From Piezodorus guildinii (taxonomy: Eukaryota > Arthropoda > Insecta > Hemiptera > Pentatomidae), in contig CM041292.1 in the NCBI GenBank assembly GCA_023052935.1, positions 80,238,169 to 80,302,168 of the forward strand: a stretch of DNA of 64,000 nt. Direction: 5' to 3'. Below, one piece after another: positions 33,010 through 44,860 of this stretch. Within the stretch, counting starts at the first letter, position 1; each line of letters begins with the position of its first letter. Under the pieces are notes generated by a model. The model saw only the letters and a program-made list of their open reading frames with translations. It had not been told where the DNA came from and did no database searches. The translations under genes were made by a program, and so were the position numbers.

Positions 33010-34440
33010 AATTTTTTTTTTTTTTTTTTCGATTTGCTTTTACAGACCTTGGAGATCTTTAACCGCCGGAATTATCTAATTCCACCTCTGTCTATCTTGG
33101 GCAATGGCTCTCCAGTTCACCGCGTGGAACTCCGTGGCGTCTTTCTTGGTTATATCACCCCATCTCATTCTCGGTCTTAATCTTGGCCTAGTTCCGACCA
33201 CCATCGCATTCATAGTTTTGAAGAGAGGATCGGATGGATCACTTCTGGCCACATGTCCTGCCCATCGTAACCTCTTTGCCTTAATGTCATGGGGGATCGA
33301 CTGCTTCGTTTCCTCTATCAGTTCTGCTTTAGTCTTACGTCTCCACAGCCCTAGGTCCTGATCCCATTTAGGTCCCGTAATAGCTCGTACCACTTTTCTT
33401 TCAAACCTTTCAATTTTTCTCTCTAGGGTACCTGTTAATGCCAATTTTCACAGCCATACATCAGTACAGGTTTGATGATGGTGTTATATACCCACATTTT
33501 GAGATGTTTGGAGATCTTAGATTTCAGAATAGAAGAGATAGAGAAAAATGCACTATTGGCATTATTTATTCTTAAGTCTATCTCGCTCATTTGGTCGTTG
33601 ATGGAGGTTACTGTCGATCCAAGGTATTTAAAGCAGTCTACTTTTGGGAAAATCATATTTTTGACCCCTATGCTGTCTTCCGTGTGTAATTTACGGCTCA
33701 CAATCATATATTTTGTTTTATCTACAGTCACTCGTAAGCCTATTGATTCTGCCGCCGTGGTGAGAGAACCTGCGAGCTCATCGATGTCCTCCTTCTTACT
33801 GCCAAGCACTGCGACGTCATCTGCATATGCAAGGAATTTAGGCATTTCTCCAACATGTATTCCTTCTTTCACCATTTGGCATTCCCTAATTCTCCAAGGC
33901 CAGGTTAAAGAGCATTGGTGAGAGACAATCTCATAGTCTCAATCCCGAATTAACATTGAAATCTTTTGTCACTGCACCCTGTATCAGTACTCGGCACTTA
34001 GAGTCATTTATGCATGCCTTTTTCAGCCTTACTAATGTTCCCAGGAAACCCAGTTCTGTCATGATTTTCCAAAGACAGTCTCGGTCTACAGAGTCATAGA
34101 CTGCTTTGAAATCCACAAATGATATATGTACATCCTGGTTTACTTCCCATAATTTTTCTAAGATTTATTTTAGGATGAAGATTTGATCGGACGTGCTCTT
34201 TCCTCTTCTGAAACCGGTGTGGTAATTACCAACTGCATTTTCGTAATACGGGTCCATACGGTTTAACATGATGACGCGACTGGGAGTAATGCTATGCCTC
34301 TATAATTTTCGCAATCAGACATAGATCCTTTCTTTAGAATTGGGCAGATGAGACCAACGTTTCAGCTTTTCGGTATCTTTTCGTCTCTCCAGATTTTAAG
34401 CACTAGTTGATGTGTTTGGGCAATTAGATCTAACTATAGT
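33010..34440 (-). pseudogene. RTE-like LINE relic: reverse transcriptase to C-terminus
   Basis: Minus strand, 5' to 3': IWRDEKIP and ILKKGSMSDCENYRGIALL (RT motif region) near 34,410-34,290, VDFKAVYDSVDRDCLW near 34,100, GLRL, then after a frame change AYADDVAVLGSKKEDI (catalytic YADD) at 33,830, YLGSTVTSIND, VLMYGCENWH, and after a further frame change KRLRWAGHVARSDPSD and RPRMRWGDI near 33,170-33,260. The run LRWAGHVAR followed by a basic R-P-R-x-R-W block is typical of RTE-clade LINEs. An A-tail (T-run) lies at 33,011-33,030. Endonuclease is absent and three or more frame breaks make it inactive. Confidence 0.8.
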
Positions 34441-34479
34441 GTTCTTTTTTGTATTCATAATAAATCATTTTTTAAAAAC

Positions 34480-34680
34480 TCTGCTCGGTTTAATGCACAT
34501 TTGACCATATCTTTTAGGGTCTCCACAAATTTTATTTTTCGTCTATTTTTTTTCATATAAGGGACACTCTAACAATATATGTTTGACTGTTTGTAAAACG
34601 TTGTCACTATTTTCACTGGTGGGTGCATCCAGGTTCCAAGTTTGTGAGGAGACTAGTGGACCCGCCCCTGCTTCGCACGA
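34480..34680 (-). pseudogene. Zinc-binding tail relic of an RNase H-type LINE
   Basis: The minus strand reads APTSENSDNVLQTVKHILLE then CPLYEKK. This resembles APTCEKCNNSPLTVEHLLIECPLYEQ at 3,040-4,205, with the two Cys of the first CX2C lost. It lies just upstream of the RTE-like relic. Short and degenerate. Confidence 0.55.
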
Positions 34681-34689
34681 TTGCAATTT

Positions 34690-35290
34690 AAATGAGGTGT
34701 CATTTATGTTCAAAAAGGTTTTGTCTTGAACGGTTTAGAATTTATCGCTTTGGGAGTTTTAGTTTATCATAACGAAACGAACAATTTGCAAGAATATATG
34801 TTTATTTTATAACGTCTATTCTTTATTATATTTAATCATCGACAAAAATGAAAAACATAAATCAAAATTGGTTCAGTTTATTTGTTTGTTATTTAGAAGC
34901 AAAGCATAGATAACAGAAAATTTAATTTTCCCATATAACGATAACGTAGGACAGTGGCCACATTGAACTATCATAACTTTACCTATAACATGTTTTCATA
35001 AGTTTTAACTTTTCTTTTATTGCATATTACTTTTTCTAAAATCTTGAGAAAGAGAGAGAGATGACATGAATTTATTTCCTCTTTTCTAAAGATCCTCGTG
35101 CTATTGGTCCATTTCGTGCGATCTTATATAAAACTGTTTTTAATACCTAACAACGTTTTAAAATTACTTTATTCATTTACATGCCATTCACTCAAAGAGA
35201 TATTTCCTTTGGTGCTTTTTATGATATATTTAGATGATTTTTTTTTATCGCAAACCTGCGATATCCTGCTTCTTTGTCCTTTAGTAATGT
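34690..35290. other. AT-rich spacer
   Basis: Nothing recognised. Confidence 0.4.
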
Positions 35291-35296
35291 TCCACT

Positions 35297-35540
35297 TACA
35301 ATGGCCGAACAGTTCAGCTACCTAGGACTCCATCTTGACTAAATCTTTCATGATATCCTCATACTGAAAGGACAAGAAATGCCTTGTATATGCCAGTTAT
35401 ACAACACTTTCTTGGCATACGCTCTTAAGTTTCAATTCATTCATACTCATTTTCATCGCCATTACGAGGTCACTTTTACAGTATCTCAGGCATACGAAAT
35501 CGGGGAATCGGCGAAACATCAACAGATTCATCCTTATAAT
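35297..35540 (+). pseudogene. LINE family 2 relic, highly decayed
   Basis: AEQFSYLGLHLD near 35,300 followed by recognisable but scrambled RQEMPC...LQHFLGIRS text corresponds to the thumb region of LINE family 2. No intact frame. Confidence 0.5.
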
Positions 35541-37545
35541 CGAAAATAATTAATTATCCTTATCAATGAGTGCATATTCTATTTGGTGCAGATTAGGCAA
35601 GATACAGGAATATACTTATTAAAATCCGATTCCTTCTAATTAGTATATTCCTAGGCTATAAGTCTGTAATCTGACTGTTCTAGATTATCAAAAAAGGTGT
35701 CTGAAATGAAGCTGAACACGTACCCTTATAATAGAAGTTCTATCATAGGGTAGATAATTCAAAAGTTGATATGAAGTTTTATTTTAAACATAGATCGTAT
35801 TTACTAATTGTAATATCTTAATGGAAGTGGTTTATTTAACATGATTAATCCCATGTTTTTCCATTTATAATACTTTTATGATTTGTTGCAATGTTTAGAA
35901 CATATATTTTATAATTGCTATTGGTCCAAATTACATGTGCCTTTACTGTTAAAAATCAAATCCTGATGTTATCAACTTTCACTAATACTTTATTTCGATT
36001 TAGGGAAACATGACATAAAGGTAACTTAATGGAACTAACCATAAATGAGAGGATTTCTGTTTGTTTAGAGGTATTATTTTATTAAGGGATGGGTATCCCA
36101 TAGAACTTATTTTATCCAATCACATGTTCCTAAAGGATCGTATGCTTCTTAGTAAGCTCATTAATTCAGTTTAGTTCGAACTAATACTTGCTTTAGACCA
36201 CATCTTCTTATGGCTTGGGCTTGTTTTTCTTTCCCACAGTTTACAACACCAATAGCCTTTTCCAATTATATAAGAATATCTTAAGAAGTGAAATAAAACT
36301 TTTTTTTTAAATCAACTTTACAGGAAAGGTAGTGTTAGCTGTAACGAATATAGTTGTCGAGTTTTAGGCAATATGGTACACTACAGTGAAACATGGACAG
36401 GCGGGTGCTGAGTTTAGGAGCAATGGGCTACCAGAATGGGATAGCCGGAAGACTGGGTGATTTTGGGTCCCATTAACAACGATGAATTCATGTGTAGTGT
36501 ATAAGCAAGTTCAATGAATCATTCATGCATAAGGTCAAAGACTTCATCATTCATCCAACAGTGTTGTTAGTTGACTGTTTAATTAATTATTATAGCAGGA
36601 CGTTCTCATCTATTTTTAAAAAAAAACTGTTAAATTAATGCTCAATAATGTTGGAAAGTATATGAGGCGTGATGGCCGAGGAGCTACCTTTCTGAAACGG
36701 ATTCACTAATTACGGCCCTGGCGGGTTAAAATTTATCATGACGGTGGATCATCTGAAATAAACTCCATATTCCAACTCAGGCAAGACTGATTGATAACAT
36801 GTATGGTAATCCCCCTCCATTCGATTTCGAAATATCTTAAAAAACTAAACAAATAAAATATTAGTAAGTATAAAGTATTAAGTATGCAAAGTTAAGTACT
36901 GCTAAAAGCTGAGCTATAGAGAAGAGATCTAGTGTAAAGATAAGTGTGATAAATGATGGGGAGTGCAAGTTGTGTTGAGTTGCCTTTCCCACGGGACCAA
37001 GATACTCCTACATCTGTACTTCATCTGTTCCTAGCGAGGACAATCTCAGTCATCGTTATTGCACAATTATTTTTTTATTACTTTTTTTTTATTATTATTA
37101 CATGGTGAATTTAAAAAATATATATAAACACGGAAATAAAATACATGAAAAGCAAATGTGATGTGTAAAAGTATTAGGTACATGATTAGTTACGTATACT
37201 TAAAATAAATTACAGTATTTTTTTTTTGACGATATATAATAATTTTATTTTATTTTTTTAAAACTATATATATATATATCGTTAATAAACTCATTGTTCA
37301 GTAATTTAAACTTAATATTTTTGAACAAGGAAACGCGCTTTTAACTTCATAATAACAAATTATATATTTTGTTCCAATGTTTCTAACTTTCCTCATTACA
37401 GTAACAAATCGATGCATTTATTTGTAAGCGTGCCATCTTGTGATTTAACGTATATTATAAATACATGAGTTATCATGTTTCTATTTATATAATTTTAACA
37501 GAGAGTATATAAAAAATGATTTCATTAAAAAAATAATATATAATA
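35541..37545. other. AT-rich sequence without a recognised feature
   Basis: About 2 kb. Nothing assignable. A stretch near 36,380-36,480 is GC-richer without an open frame. Confidence 0.4.
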
Positions 37546-37825
37546 AGGGGATCACCTGTAGCATAGTTCTTAGTATAACAGCTTTCGATGCCAAATGTTT
37601 AGACCCGCAGCTGGTCCTTGGATTTTTTAATGGGAGTAAAAAATGCTTAGTTATGTCTTCCTTCAGGGAAAGGACTTAAAAGGTGGTTCCAAGCCTGTGC
37701 GATGTCAGGTTCTCGTTCAGATCCTTATCCTAATTAAACCTGTATAGGCAAAATTTCGGACTCCCACTATAGCATCCTCCGATTAGCCACAGCAGCATAA
37801 AGTGACATTAAATAAATAAGCAAGA
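37546..37825 (+). mobile_element. tRNA-headed SINE (SINE D), uninterrupted copy
   Basis: Starts GGGGATCACCTGTAGCATAG, with a mutated box B (GTTTAGACCCGC), and ends AAGTGACATTAAATAAATAAGC. The body agrees in order with both SINE D copies at 25,018-25,580. No clear TSD was seen. Confidence 0.8.
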
Positions 37826-37829
37826 ATAG

Positions 37830-39225
37830 TTAAGAAGAAATAAAAAAATAAACCTAAATGTTAAATAAATTAATAAACACGAAAATAGACAGACACAGAA
37901 AATAAAAAGAAAGAAGAAATAATAATATTTGAAATAATAATAATGACAAACAAATAAATAAAATAAAAATATTATAAGTTATTTAAAAGAGATTTACGTA
38001 AATCACACAGAACTCATGAAGTTAGCAGCTCGCTATGAAAAAGCTCTACAAGTCATTCTGTTTAATTTTCTAATTTCTCATAGTCCAATCTGTCTACAAA
38101 TGCATCAAATCCTGAAAAAATAAGTTAGGTTTCGCAAATGAGTTAAGTCGAGTCCGAGTCTATGACTATGAGTCTAGCATGTTGATTATACATGTTCGTA
38201 CATGTAAATTGTATGTTTGTAATTGACATACATGTAGATCTACATCTACGTACAATCTCCACATGTAGATTGTAGTCAGCTGAGGATAGAATAATTATAA
38301 TTTATTTATATCAAACATGGAACTAAATAACTTCAGTGGCATTTGTTAATAGGTTATCGATGAACGAAAGCACAACGACCTTTCGGAGAACCTGACAAAA
38401 AAATCAATCTATTTCCTCAAACTAGTGGTTTTCCAATAATTCCGGTAATTTCATCCACTTCTCCACTCTACCTTCTCCTTACTTAATAAAATAACAAAAT
38501 CGATGTATTGACTGAAAATTCGTTTTTCTCTGAATTTATTGATGGAATGAGACCTATTATTAACGTAAAAAGAAGTAATTTCTTGGGTTTCCCAAGGAAC
38601 TATCAGCTGTTTAAACTGTTTCAGCTACAGTTCTTAAATAGCTTCTTCACAAACATTTTCTGAATAAGGATACTATGGAAAATACATTAAAACTTTTTTG
38701 TAAGAGACTGCGTACTATTGGAGAAAACGGTACATATGGAACTGCTGTTTATAAAACCTCCTTTAATTTAGGTAAATTGACCCATTCTTAAACTTTGGTT
38801 TGTTTGTTAGAACGACGGATAAGAGGCTCTGGTGCGACAACGTATGCTTGTGTTTTGTCGAGACGCATATTTTTTCTTCTTTGAAGTAGGTCTCCTTTGC
38901 TGCCTCCATTCAAAGAAGTACACTAGACACTCATACGACCAACAAAGTATTTTCTTTCCCTTCTATTTCGAAAGGAAAGGCAGTTTTAGCAGTAAGTGGG
39001 GTCTCCTTACTTATTGGGCCTTCCTCGTTTATCGTTCTTTCCTACTACGCTGCCTATAGATCTTTGCATTGAACATTGTCATTTCTACATTCAAGAAATT
39101 CAGAAGGCATGTCAAAGTGGGACAGAAAATATCTCATATTAAGGTTCGACCAACCGCAAGGTCATTAATATTAAAAACGTCCTCTTTATCTTGATTCCAC
39201 TATGATCCAGGCCCTGCTTTATATT
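37830..39225. other. AT-rich sequence without a recognised feature
   Basis: No gene recognised. Around 38,185-38,285 short ACATGTA-type palindromes recur several times (TACATGT, CATGTAGATC); this is simple sequence. Confidence 0.4.
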
Positions 39226-39227
39226 CA

Positions 39228-39415
39228 GGGCCGCGTGGTGGCTGTGTGGGTTAGTTCGCGTTGTCCAGGAAACTAGATGACCAGAATCTTAGAAGAAAAT
39301 AATTACGAGTTCTCGTCTCGATGTCGGGAGGCTTTTAACTCGGGATTAATTCACCGCCCTCCTCCCTGGTCCGAGAAACAGAGGCCGTATAGCCAACAAA
39401 GGCGAGGTATGGAAG
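39228..39415 (+). mobile_element. tRNA-headed SINE (SINE C), degraded copy
   Basis: GGCCGCGTGGTGGCTGTGTG...GGTTAGTTCGCG head, box B-like GAGTTCTCGTCTCG, and the body CCGCCCTCCTCCCTGGTCCGAGAAAC...CAAAGGCGAGGTATGG match SINE C at 19,467-19,942. It shows where the LINE insertion interrupts that copy. Confidence 0.75.
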
Positions 39416-40540
39416 AAAAACAAATTCACAATTCTCTGAAAGGAGTTTTAGGACTATGCTATCCAGGACCTTATGGAACTATATTTAATCTAGATGTACC
39501 TTATAGGTTTTTCTAGATATAAATCACTCCAAGCATGATGGGGTATTCTATTTCCTTCGTAATCCATATTTTCAGTCCGGGAATAAATCTCCAAAAGTCC
39601 TTTTCTCATTACAATTGTACTACTTTGTTGTAGACTCCCTTATCTGGTCTCTAAGCTCAACCTGCAGGCATATCATAAACTAGTACGGTTTCAGAGCATT
39701 CAGTTCACAAGACACCTGTCTAGTGGATTCCTTCTTTACTTAATCCATTTTCCACTAAACGTTGTGTCAATTTCAGCTTGCGGTTTGAACTTCAATCGCT
39801 AGGTGCTGCCTCTGGGTTAATAAGGTCTTTTAATCTATGTAAGATCTTAAGACCCATATAGATATACAACGAAGGCCCATCTTCTTTTTTTGAGTTTTTT
39901 CGTTCCTTCTAGATTAGTTTCTTTGTTAGTCTGTTTTCAGTTTATGAATATAAAGCACTTATTTTCCATATTTCTGGATTGTTCGGAGCAATCGTAGTCT
40001 TTAAGTTTCGAGTGACTATCTGCTTTATATCTCAAACAACATATGAGATATTCGGTGTACTTCTTCTTTTATTACAATGCAATACTTGAATTTCGAACTC
40101 GGTCTTATCGAGTTTCTTGATGCCGATACCTATAAAAGATAAGCCATGAAATAAAAGAAATATCTAATCTATAAAATATAAAATCTAATAGTACCGAATT
40201 CGGAATTGTTCCCAAATGTAGATTATAACTTTCTGGGAAAAAAATATTGATTTTTGACGAACTGCATCTCCAGGAGTATGGACCTTAAAAAATATATTAA
40301 TGGTTTAGATGTAAAATATTTCATAATTTATTCCTACTTCATTTTTTAGTCGTTTCTGCATATATCTTGAAATACACCTGGAAAGCTTGTTAGATTGCTC
40401 CAGATCTGTAATTAACAAAAAATTAGTCATATTAAAGGATAGTAAATATGATAACTAAATTTTCATAATACAAAATCTTCTTAAATTTAAATATAAAACT
40501 AATCAAATAAAGCAAAATCCTATGGCTACTTGACCCACTG
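39416..40540. other. Unassigned sequence
   Basis: Nothing recognised. Two blocks contain TTCCTT-rich text and short open frames without motifs. Confidence 0.35.
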
Positions 40541-40559
40541 TAACCTATTGCAACATTCC

Positions 40560-41000
40560 ATTAATCCCTGTTGAACAGACTCGTTAGCGTCTTACTTGGA
40601 ATCCTCACACTAGACTGAAAAGACAAGAAACTACCCGAAGATATCGCTTTCTACAACACTTACTCAACAAACTATTAAACCTCCTTATTTACTACCAAAA
40701 CTCATACATACATAACGATTATCCGACCCATGACATTGAGCTATGGGGATCCACTAAACTATCAAACTGCTTCCGCATCCAAAATCCTTAATGCTCCTTA
40801 CTTTAAAACTAATAAACTCATCTATAGAGACCTAAATATCCCACTGGTTGTAGACATGTAGCTCGCGATAGATACACCTTTAATTCCAAACTACCAGCCC
40901 ACTCAAACCCGCTTGTCCGTAACCTCTCAACTACATCTATTCCCGATAATCCTTAAAGGCGCCTGGAAAGACAGTGGCCTCAAGACCAGCTTAAAAAATA
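40560..41000 (+). pseudogene. LINE family 2 relic
   Basis: From LTWNPHTRLKRQETTRRY through HLLNKL, IELWGSTKLS and KIPHWL-like decayed text to a garbled RRLERQWPQD terminus near 40,985. Numerous frame changes. Its 3' region is interrupted by the younger family 2 insertion at 41,106. Confidence 0.7.
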
Positions 41001-41105
41001 AACTAAAAAAAATATATACCACTGGGTAGCTTTTTCACATTTCTATTTATGCCTATTATTGTTATTCGTCCATTTTACTTATTGTATTTTTATATACTTA
41101 AGAAA

Positions 41106-41477
41106 TTCCCGTTTTCAATCCTTACAATCCAAAATCCTTCGAAAAATCCTCAACGCTCCTTACTTCGTCACCAATAAGCTCATCCATAAAGACCTTAATA
41201 TTCCCTATATAGCTGATTTGGCCCGAACCAGGTATCAATCCTTTCATGACAAACTCCAATCCCACTTTAACCAAGTTTCAATTCTAGCTTCCTCTTCCAT
41301 TCCTGACAATCCTCCGAGGCGTCTGAAAAGAAGATGGCCTCGAGACCTTCTAGTTTAGATGACCTATTGGAGTGCTGCCAATAGGCAGTTTCTCTTCATG
41401 TCTTTTTCATGTGTTTTATCTTACAGCAAATTTACTAGATGTATTAATCAATACAGTTGTAAATAAATAAATAATAG
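41106..41477 (+). mobile_element. Short LINE family 2 insertion with 14-bp TSDs
   Basis: Encodes the last 84 or so codons (FQSLQSKILRKILNAPYFV ... RRLKRRWPRDLLV) and a short 3' UTR of about 120 bp. Perfect TSDs ATATACTTAAGAAA lie at 41,092-41,105 and 41,478-41,491. The frame is open to the stop at 41,356-41,358, so it is a young but dead-on-arrival copy. Confidence 0.88.
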
Positions 41478-41491
41478 ATATACTTAAGAAA

Positions 41492-42270
41492 AAACCAATA
41501 AAATATATTTAATAAAAAAAGGAAAATAAAAGTAAACAGGAAAATTATCAGTTAAACTTTTCGGTATCGTTTTATCTATCTAATAACGTAGTGGCTTGTG
41601 AATTAATAAGTAATTAAATTTATGTCATGAAAACTAACCTTTATTTTTCAAATTTCAAAGATTGACAGTTATTTTTAGTAAATAGATACAATAAATAAGA
41701 TAAAATGGATGAGAAAAAGTGAATTCCGCTTGGTATCATACTATCCCTTTACGACATGCAACAAGTTCACCACTTTTTCTCTGTTTGCTCAGCGTTCCCT
41801 TTGGTGAGAATATCCTTTTAAACGAAAAACAAAGTTACACAGCCTTTGCAAACAGAGAAGTGTGATGCCAGTTGACGTGATATAACATTCCCTTCATTTC
41901 ACGGTGGTGTGTTGATTGTCCTGTCATAGTCTTAGATAAAATTCGAACATTAAAGAATATGAACTCAAGGACTATGGATATGTAATGGACATATTTGAGG
42001 TAATGTACTTTAGGAATTAAAGCTAAATATTTAGAATTAAGAAGGAAAAATTTATTTGACAACTGATAGAAAAAGATGTATCGTGAAATAAACCAAACAG
42101 ATGAATATACAAAACATCTTGTGAGCGCAACAAACGAAAATACAGATATGAGATGAAAATAAATTGATAAAGAATTAATTACATTGAGTTTCAATAGAAA
42201 CATTTGTTTCTATTATTTACATTTGTTTCTATAATCTAGTATGTTATTGTCTACAAAAGTCAGTTAGTTT
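41492..42270. other. AT-rich spacer
   Basis: No gene recognised. The open frame at 41,835-42,203 on the minus strand is hydrophobic and codon-poor, and has no motif. Confidence 0.4.
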
Positions 42271-42274
42271 TATC

Positions 42275-42447
42275 AGCTTGTTTGTTAATTTATTTAACGT
42301 CACTTTATTCTACTGTCGCTAATCGGACGATGCTGCAGCGGAAGTCCTAAATTTTGCTTATCCAGGTTTAATTAGGATAGGGATCTTTAACGAGTACCTG
42401 ATATCGCACAGGCCCGGGACCACCTTTTTACGTCCCCTTCAAAAGAC
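42275..42447 (-). mobile_element. SINE D, truncated copy
   Basis: Reverse complement carries the 3' half of SINE D: CCTGTGCGATATCAGGTACTC... CAAAATTTAGGACTTCCGCTG ... AGTGACGTTAAATAAATTAAC. The tRNA-like head is missing; the tandem repeat begins where it should be. Confidence 0.75.
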
Positions 42448-42452
42448 GGTAT

Positions 42453-42800
42453 AAATATGGGTTTATTATAACTTTTTCGTATTTATTTCCTATACAAGAC
42501 TCAGTAGCTGCGTTACCAAAGGTTCGTTACCGGTAATACTATTAATTTTAACCGCGCTCGCTCAAATATGGGTTTTTTATAACTTTTTCGTATTTATTCG
42601 CTACTGGGCTCAGTTGCTGCGTTATGGGGGGTTCTATCCCGACCATTCTATTAATTATTCGTGGGCTCGCTCCAATATGGGTTTATTATAACTTTTTCGT
42701 ATTTATTCGCTACTAGGCTCAGTCGCTGCGTAACCAAGGGCTCGTTACAGATTATACTTTTAATTTTAATTGAGCTAACTCATGCAGAGGTTTATTTTAA
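42453..42800. repeat. 110-bp tandem repeat, about three copies
   Basis: AATATGGGTTTATTATAAC begins units at 42,453, 42,564 (with one A-to-T change) and 42,673, and a degenerate unit starts near 42,785. The unit continues TTTTTCGTATTTATTCGCTACTGGGCTCAGTTGCTGCGTTA. Periods are 109-112 bp. Overall copies are about 75-85% alike by eye. Confidence 0.88.
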
Positions 42801-43164
42801 CATGTTCGTATTATTTTTATACTTGAAAATATATTTACTTTTTAAAGGATTTTGTTAATGGTATTATTGATTTCAGTCGGTTGCTTTAAAGTAGATTTTG
42901 TTTGAATTTTTTTCATCAAATAAAAATAAGCGTATAAAATCGTTCTGTTCAGCTGATTATTATCAAACTCCAAAATATTAAACAAAGAGATAACTTACTA
43001 TCCTGATAAAAAGGAATAGCGGTATCCCAATTGATGAAAATTTACAAAAAACACGAATAAACATACATAGGCCAACTGACTAAAAAAAAACATTAACACA
43101 TTCACTAACTAAACCCCCCAAAACCCAAATACAGAAATTAGCAAAGAAAAGAAACACGAACATC

Positions 43165-43445
43165 GATATGGTGAGTTCAATCAAAATCATTAGAGCCGTT
43201 TTTGAGAAAATTGTTAAAAAGGTGCAAAATGCATGGTATAAAGTGGCTTTTCTGGTTAGCTGAGTTTGATGAAAAAGCTTCTGTAAAATATCGGTAGTAT
43301 AGTTATCTTAAATATAAAATTTCAGTCTCATATGACTTTTTGTTTCCGCGGTAGACTTTTCCTTCGAAAACTAGAATTTGAAAATTTTAACGATCGCAAT
43401 ACTTTCCTTTACTATATTTTTCATACATAGGAAAGCGAAAGTAAA
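43165..43445 (+). repeat. Dispersed 350-bp repeat, copy
   Basis: Contains GGTGCAAAATGCATGGTATA, GTGGCTTTTCTGGTTAGCTG and GCAATACTTTCC in the same order as the copy at 30,340. Confidence 0.75.
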
Positions 43446-44485
43446 ATAATGTCAGCAAGCAACTAATTGTGAAAAGTTAATTAATTAATTAAATTCATCA
43501 AAGCTGTGGCGAAATAGCACACATCTTGGAAGTTTACCTTCCGATTGGGCGTTGGTTGGTTGTGTACCTTGGACACCCAAACACAGCTTAGCATGTCCAA
43601 CGTTTGCTGCCTTGTCGCCTGTCCCTTCCCTGTGTACTTACCTTCTACATATATATTCATGATGTCGATCACGGCAGGTAAGACCGTCCATTGAACCCGA
43701 TGGATATTCAAGGAGCAATAACAACGGACCACATCTGATAAATAATACAGTTTCTAACAAAATAATAATAACTGATAAGTACTAGCAAAATAATTATAGT
43801 CGTTTTACTTACTAATATAGTACGAGTAATTTCATAATTTTCTCTAAAGAGAAAAAAATTTACGTTTTCTCATGTTTATTTTATTCATTTATTTGAAAAA
43901 ATATTTTTTTTCTGGAATCAACCTTGCCTCAGTAATCTATAAATGGTATACATTAATATATGGTGCTCGCTACTATGCTTGTTAAAAACAATTTAAGAAT
44001 TTTTAAATACATTTTTAAAGAATTAATATTCTTGAGTTAAAATAATATTAAAAATTACATTGAATTTCGATGGAAAAATATATTCATATGAAATTATTAT
44101 ATTTTTATCAACAACAATTACTTTGTTTTATCCACTTTCCAGAACTGCCTATTCCTCATAAAACTTTGTGTAAAATATAACATTTTTTTCTGAAATCTTT
44201 AGATGTCCAAAGGTATTTTTTATGCATCTATGTTCTACTCTTGTGTTCAAATAAAAAAAAATTAAAAAAACAATAATTAATTTATCTTTAAAAAATTGTT
44301 TGCTCTTTTCTCCTTTATTTGTTTATAAAAGTCGTTGAACTTGTATGATTGCCCGTTTTTTTTTATTCACTAACAAGAAAAAATGGTTAATTTTTTGGAA
44401 TCTACAAATGTTAAAGACACTTTAATAGTAGAAAATTTAAACTATCGGTATTTAAGCTATGTCAGACAATTTCATTTAAAATTAA
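43446..44485. other. Spacer with one GC-richer block
   Basis: A block at 43,500-43,740 has an 83-codon open frame on the minus strand with balanced base composition but no known motif. It could be a host exon; there is no supporting evidence. Confidence 0.3.
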
Positions 44486-44486
44486 A

Positions 44487-44860
44487 CCTACATGATATTA
44501 AAGCCCATTAAATTTTACATCCATTTAGCGAGTTAAATCAAAATCGTTTGATTCTTTTTTGAGAAAATCATTAAAACTTGCAAATTCAAGCTATGAAGTG
44601 GCTCTTCTGGTTCGCCGATTTTATGTAAAAAGTTGTTGTAACATCTCAGGCATATAATAATAATAATAGGCCTACTGAACCCAAAGGTTCAATGTTGAGA
44701 AACCTCATACATATATACAGACATATTGGCGGGGCATGGTCATTTGGACTCGTTGGACTCAAAAAAGTATATTTTCTGTGAAAACTCGAATTCGAAAATT
44801 TTCTTGATTGAAATACATTTCCTTACTACATGCAAGTGAAAGTAAATACATAACCATGCA
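44487..44860 (+). repeat. Dispersed 350-bp repeat, interrupted copy
   Basis: TGATATTAAAGCCCATTAAA, AAGTGGCTCTTCTGGTTCGC and AAAAGTTGTTGTAACATCTC match the copy at 30,340. An unrelated segment at about 44,657-44,760 separates this from a GAAAACTCGAATTCGAAAAT tail at 44,777. Confidence 0.65.

Noticed and set aside
33472..33921. 149-aa open frame on the plus strand
   Set aside because: Antisense shadow of the RTE-like reverse transcriptase.
38185..38285. Possible hairpin or regulatory cluster of ACATGTA palindromes
   Set aside because: Looks like slippage of a simple motif in AT-rich sequence; no further structure.
41835..42203. 122-aa hydrophobic open frame
   Set aside because: AT-rich, no motif, no repeat of the frame elsewhere and no promoter or splice evidence.
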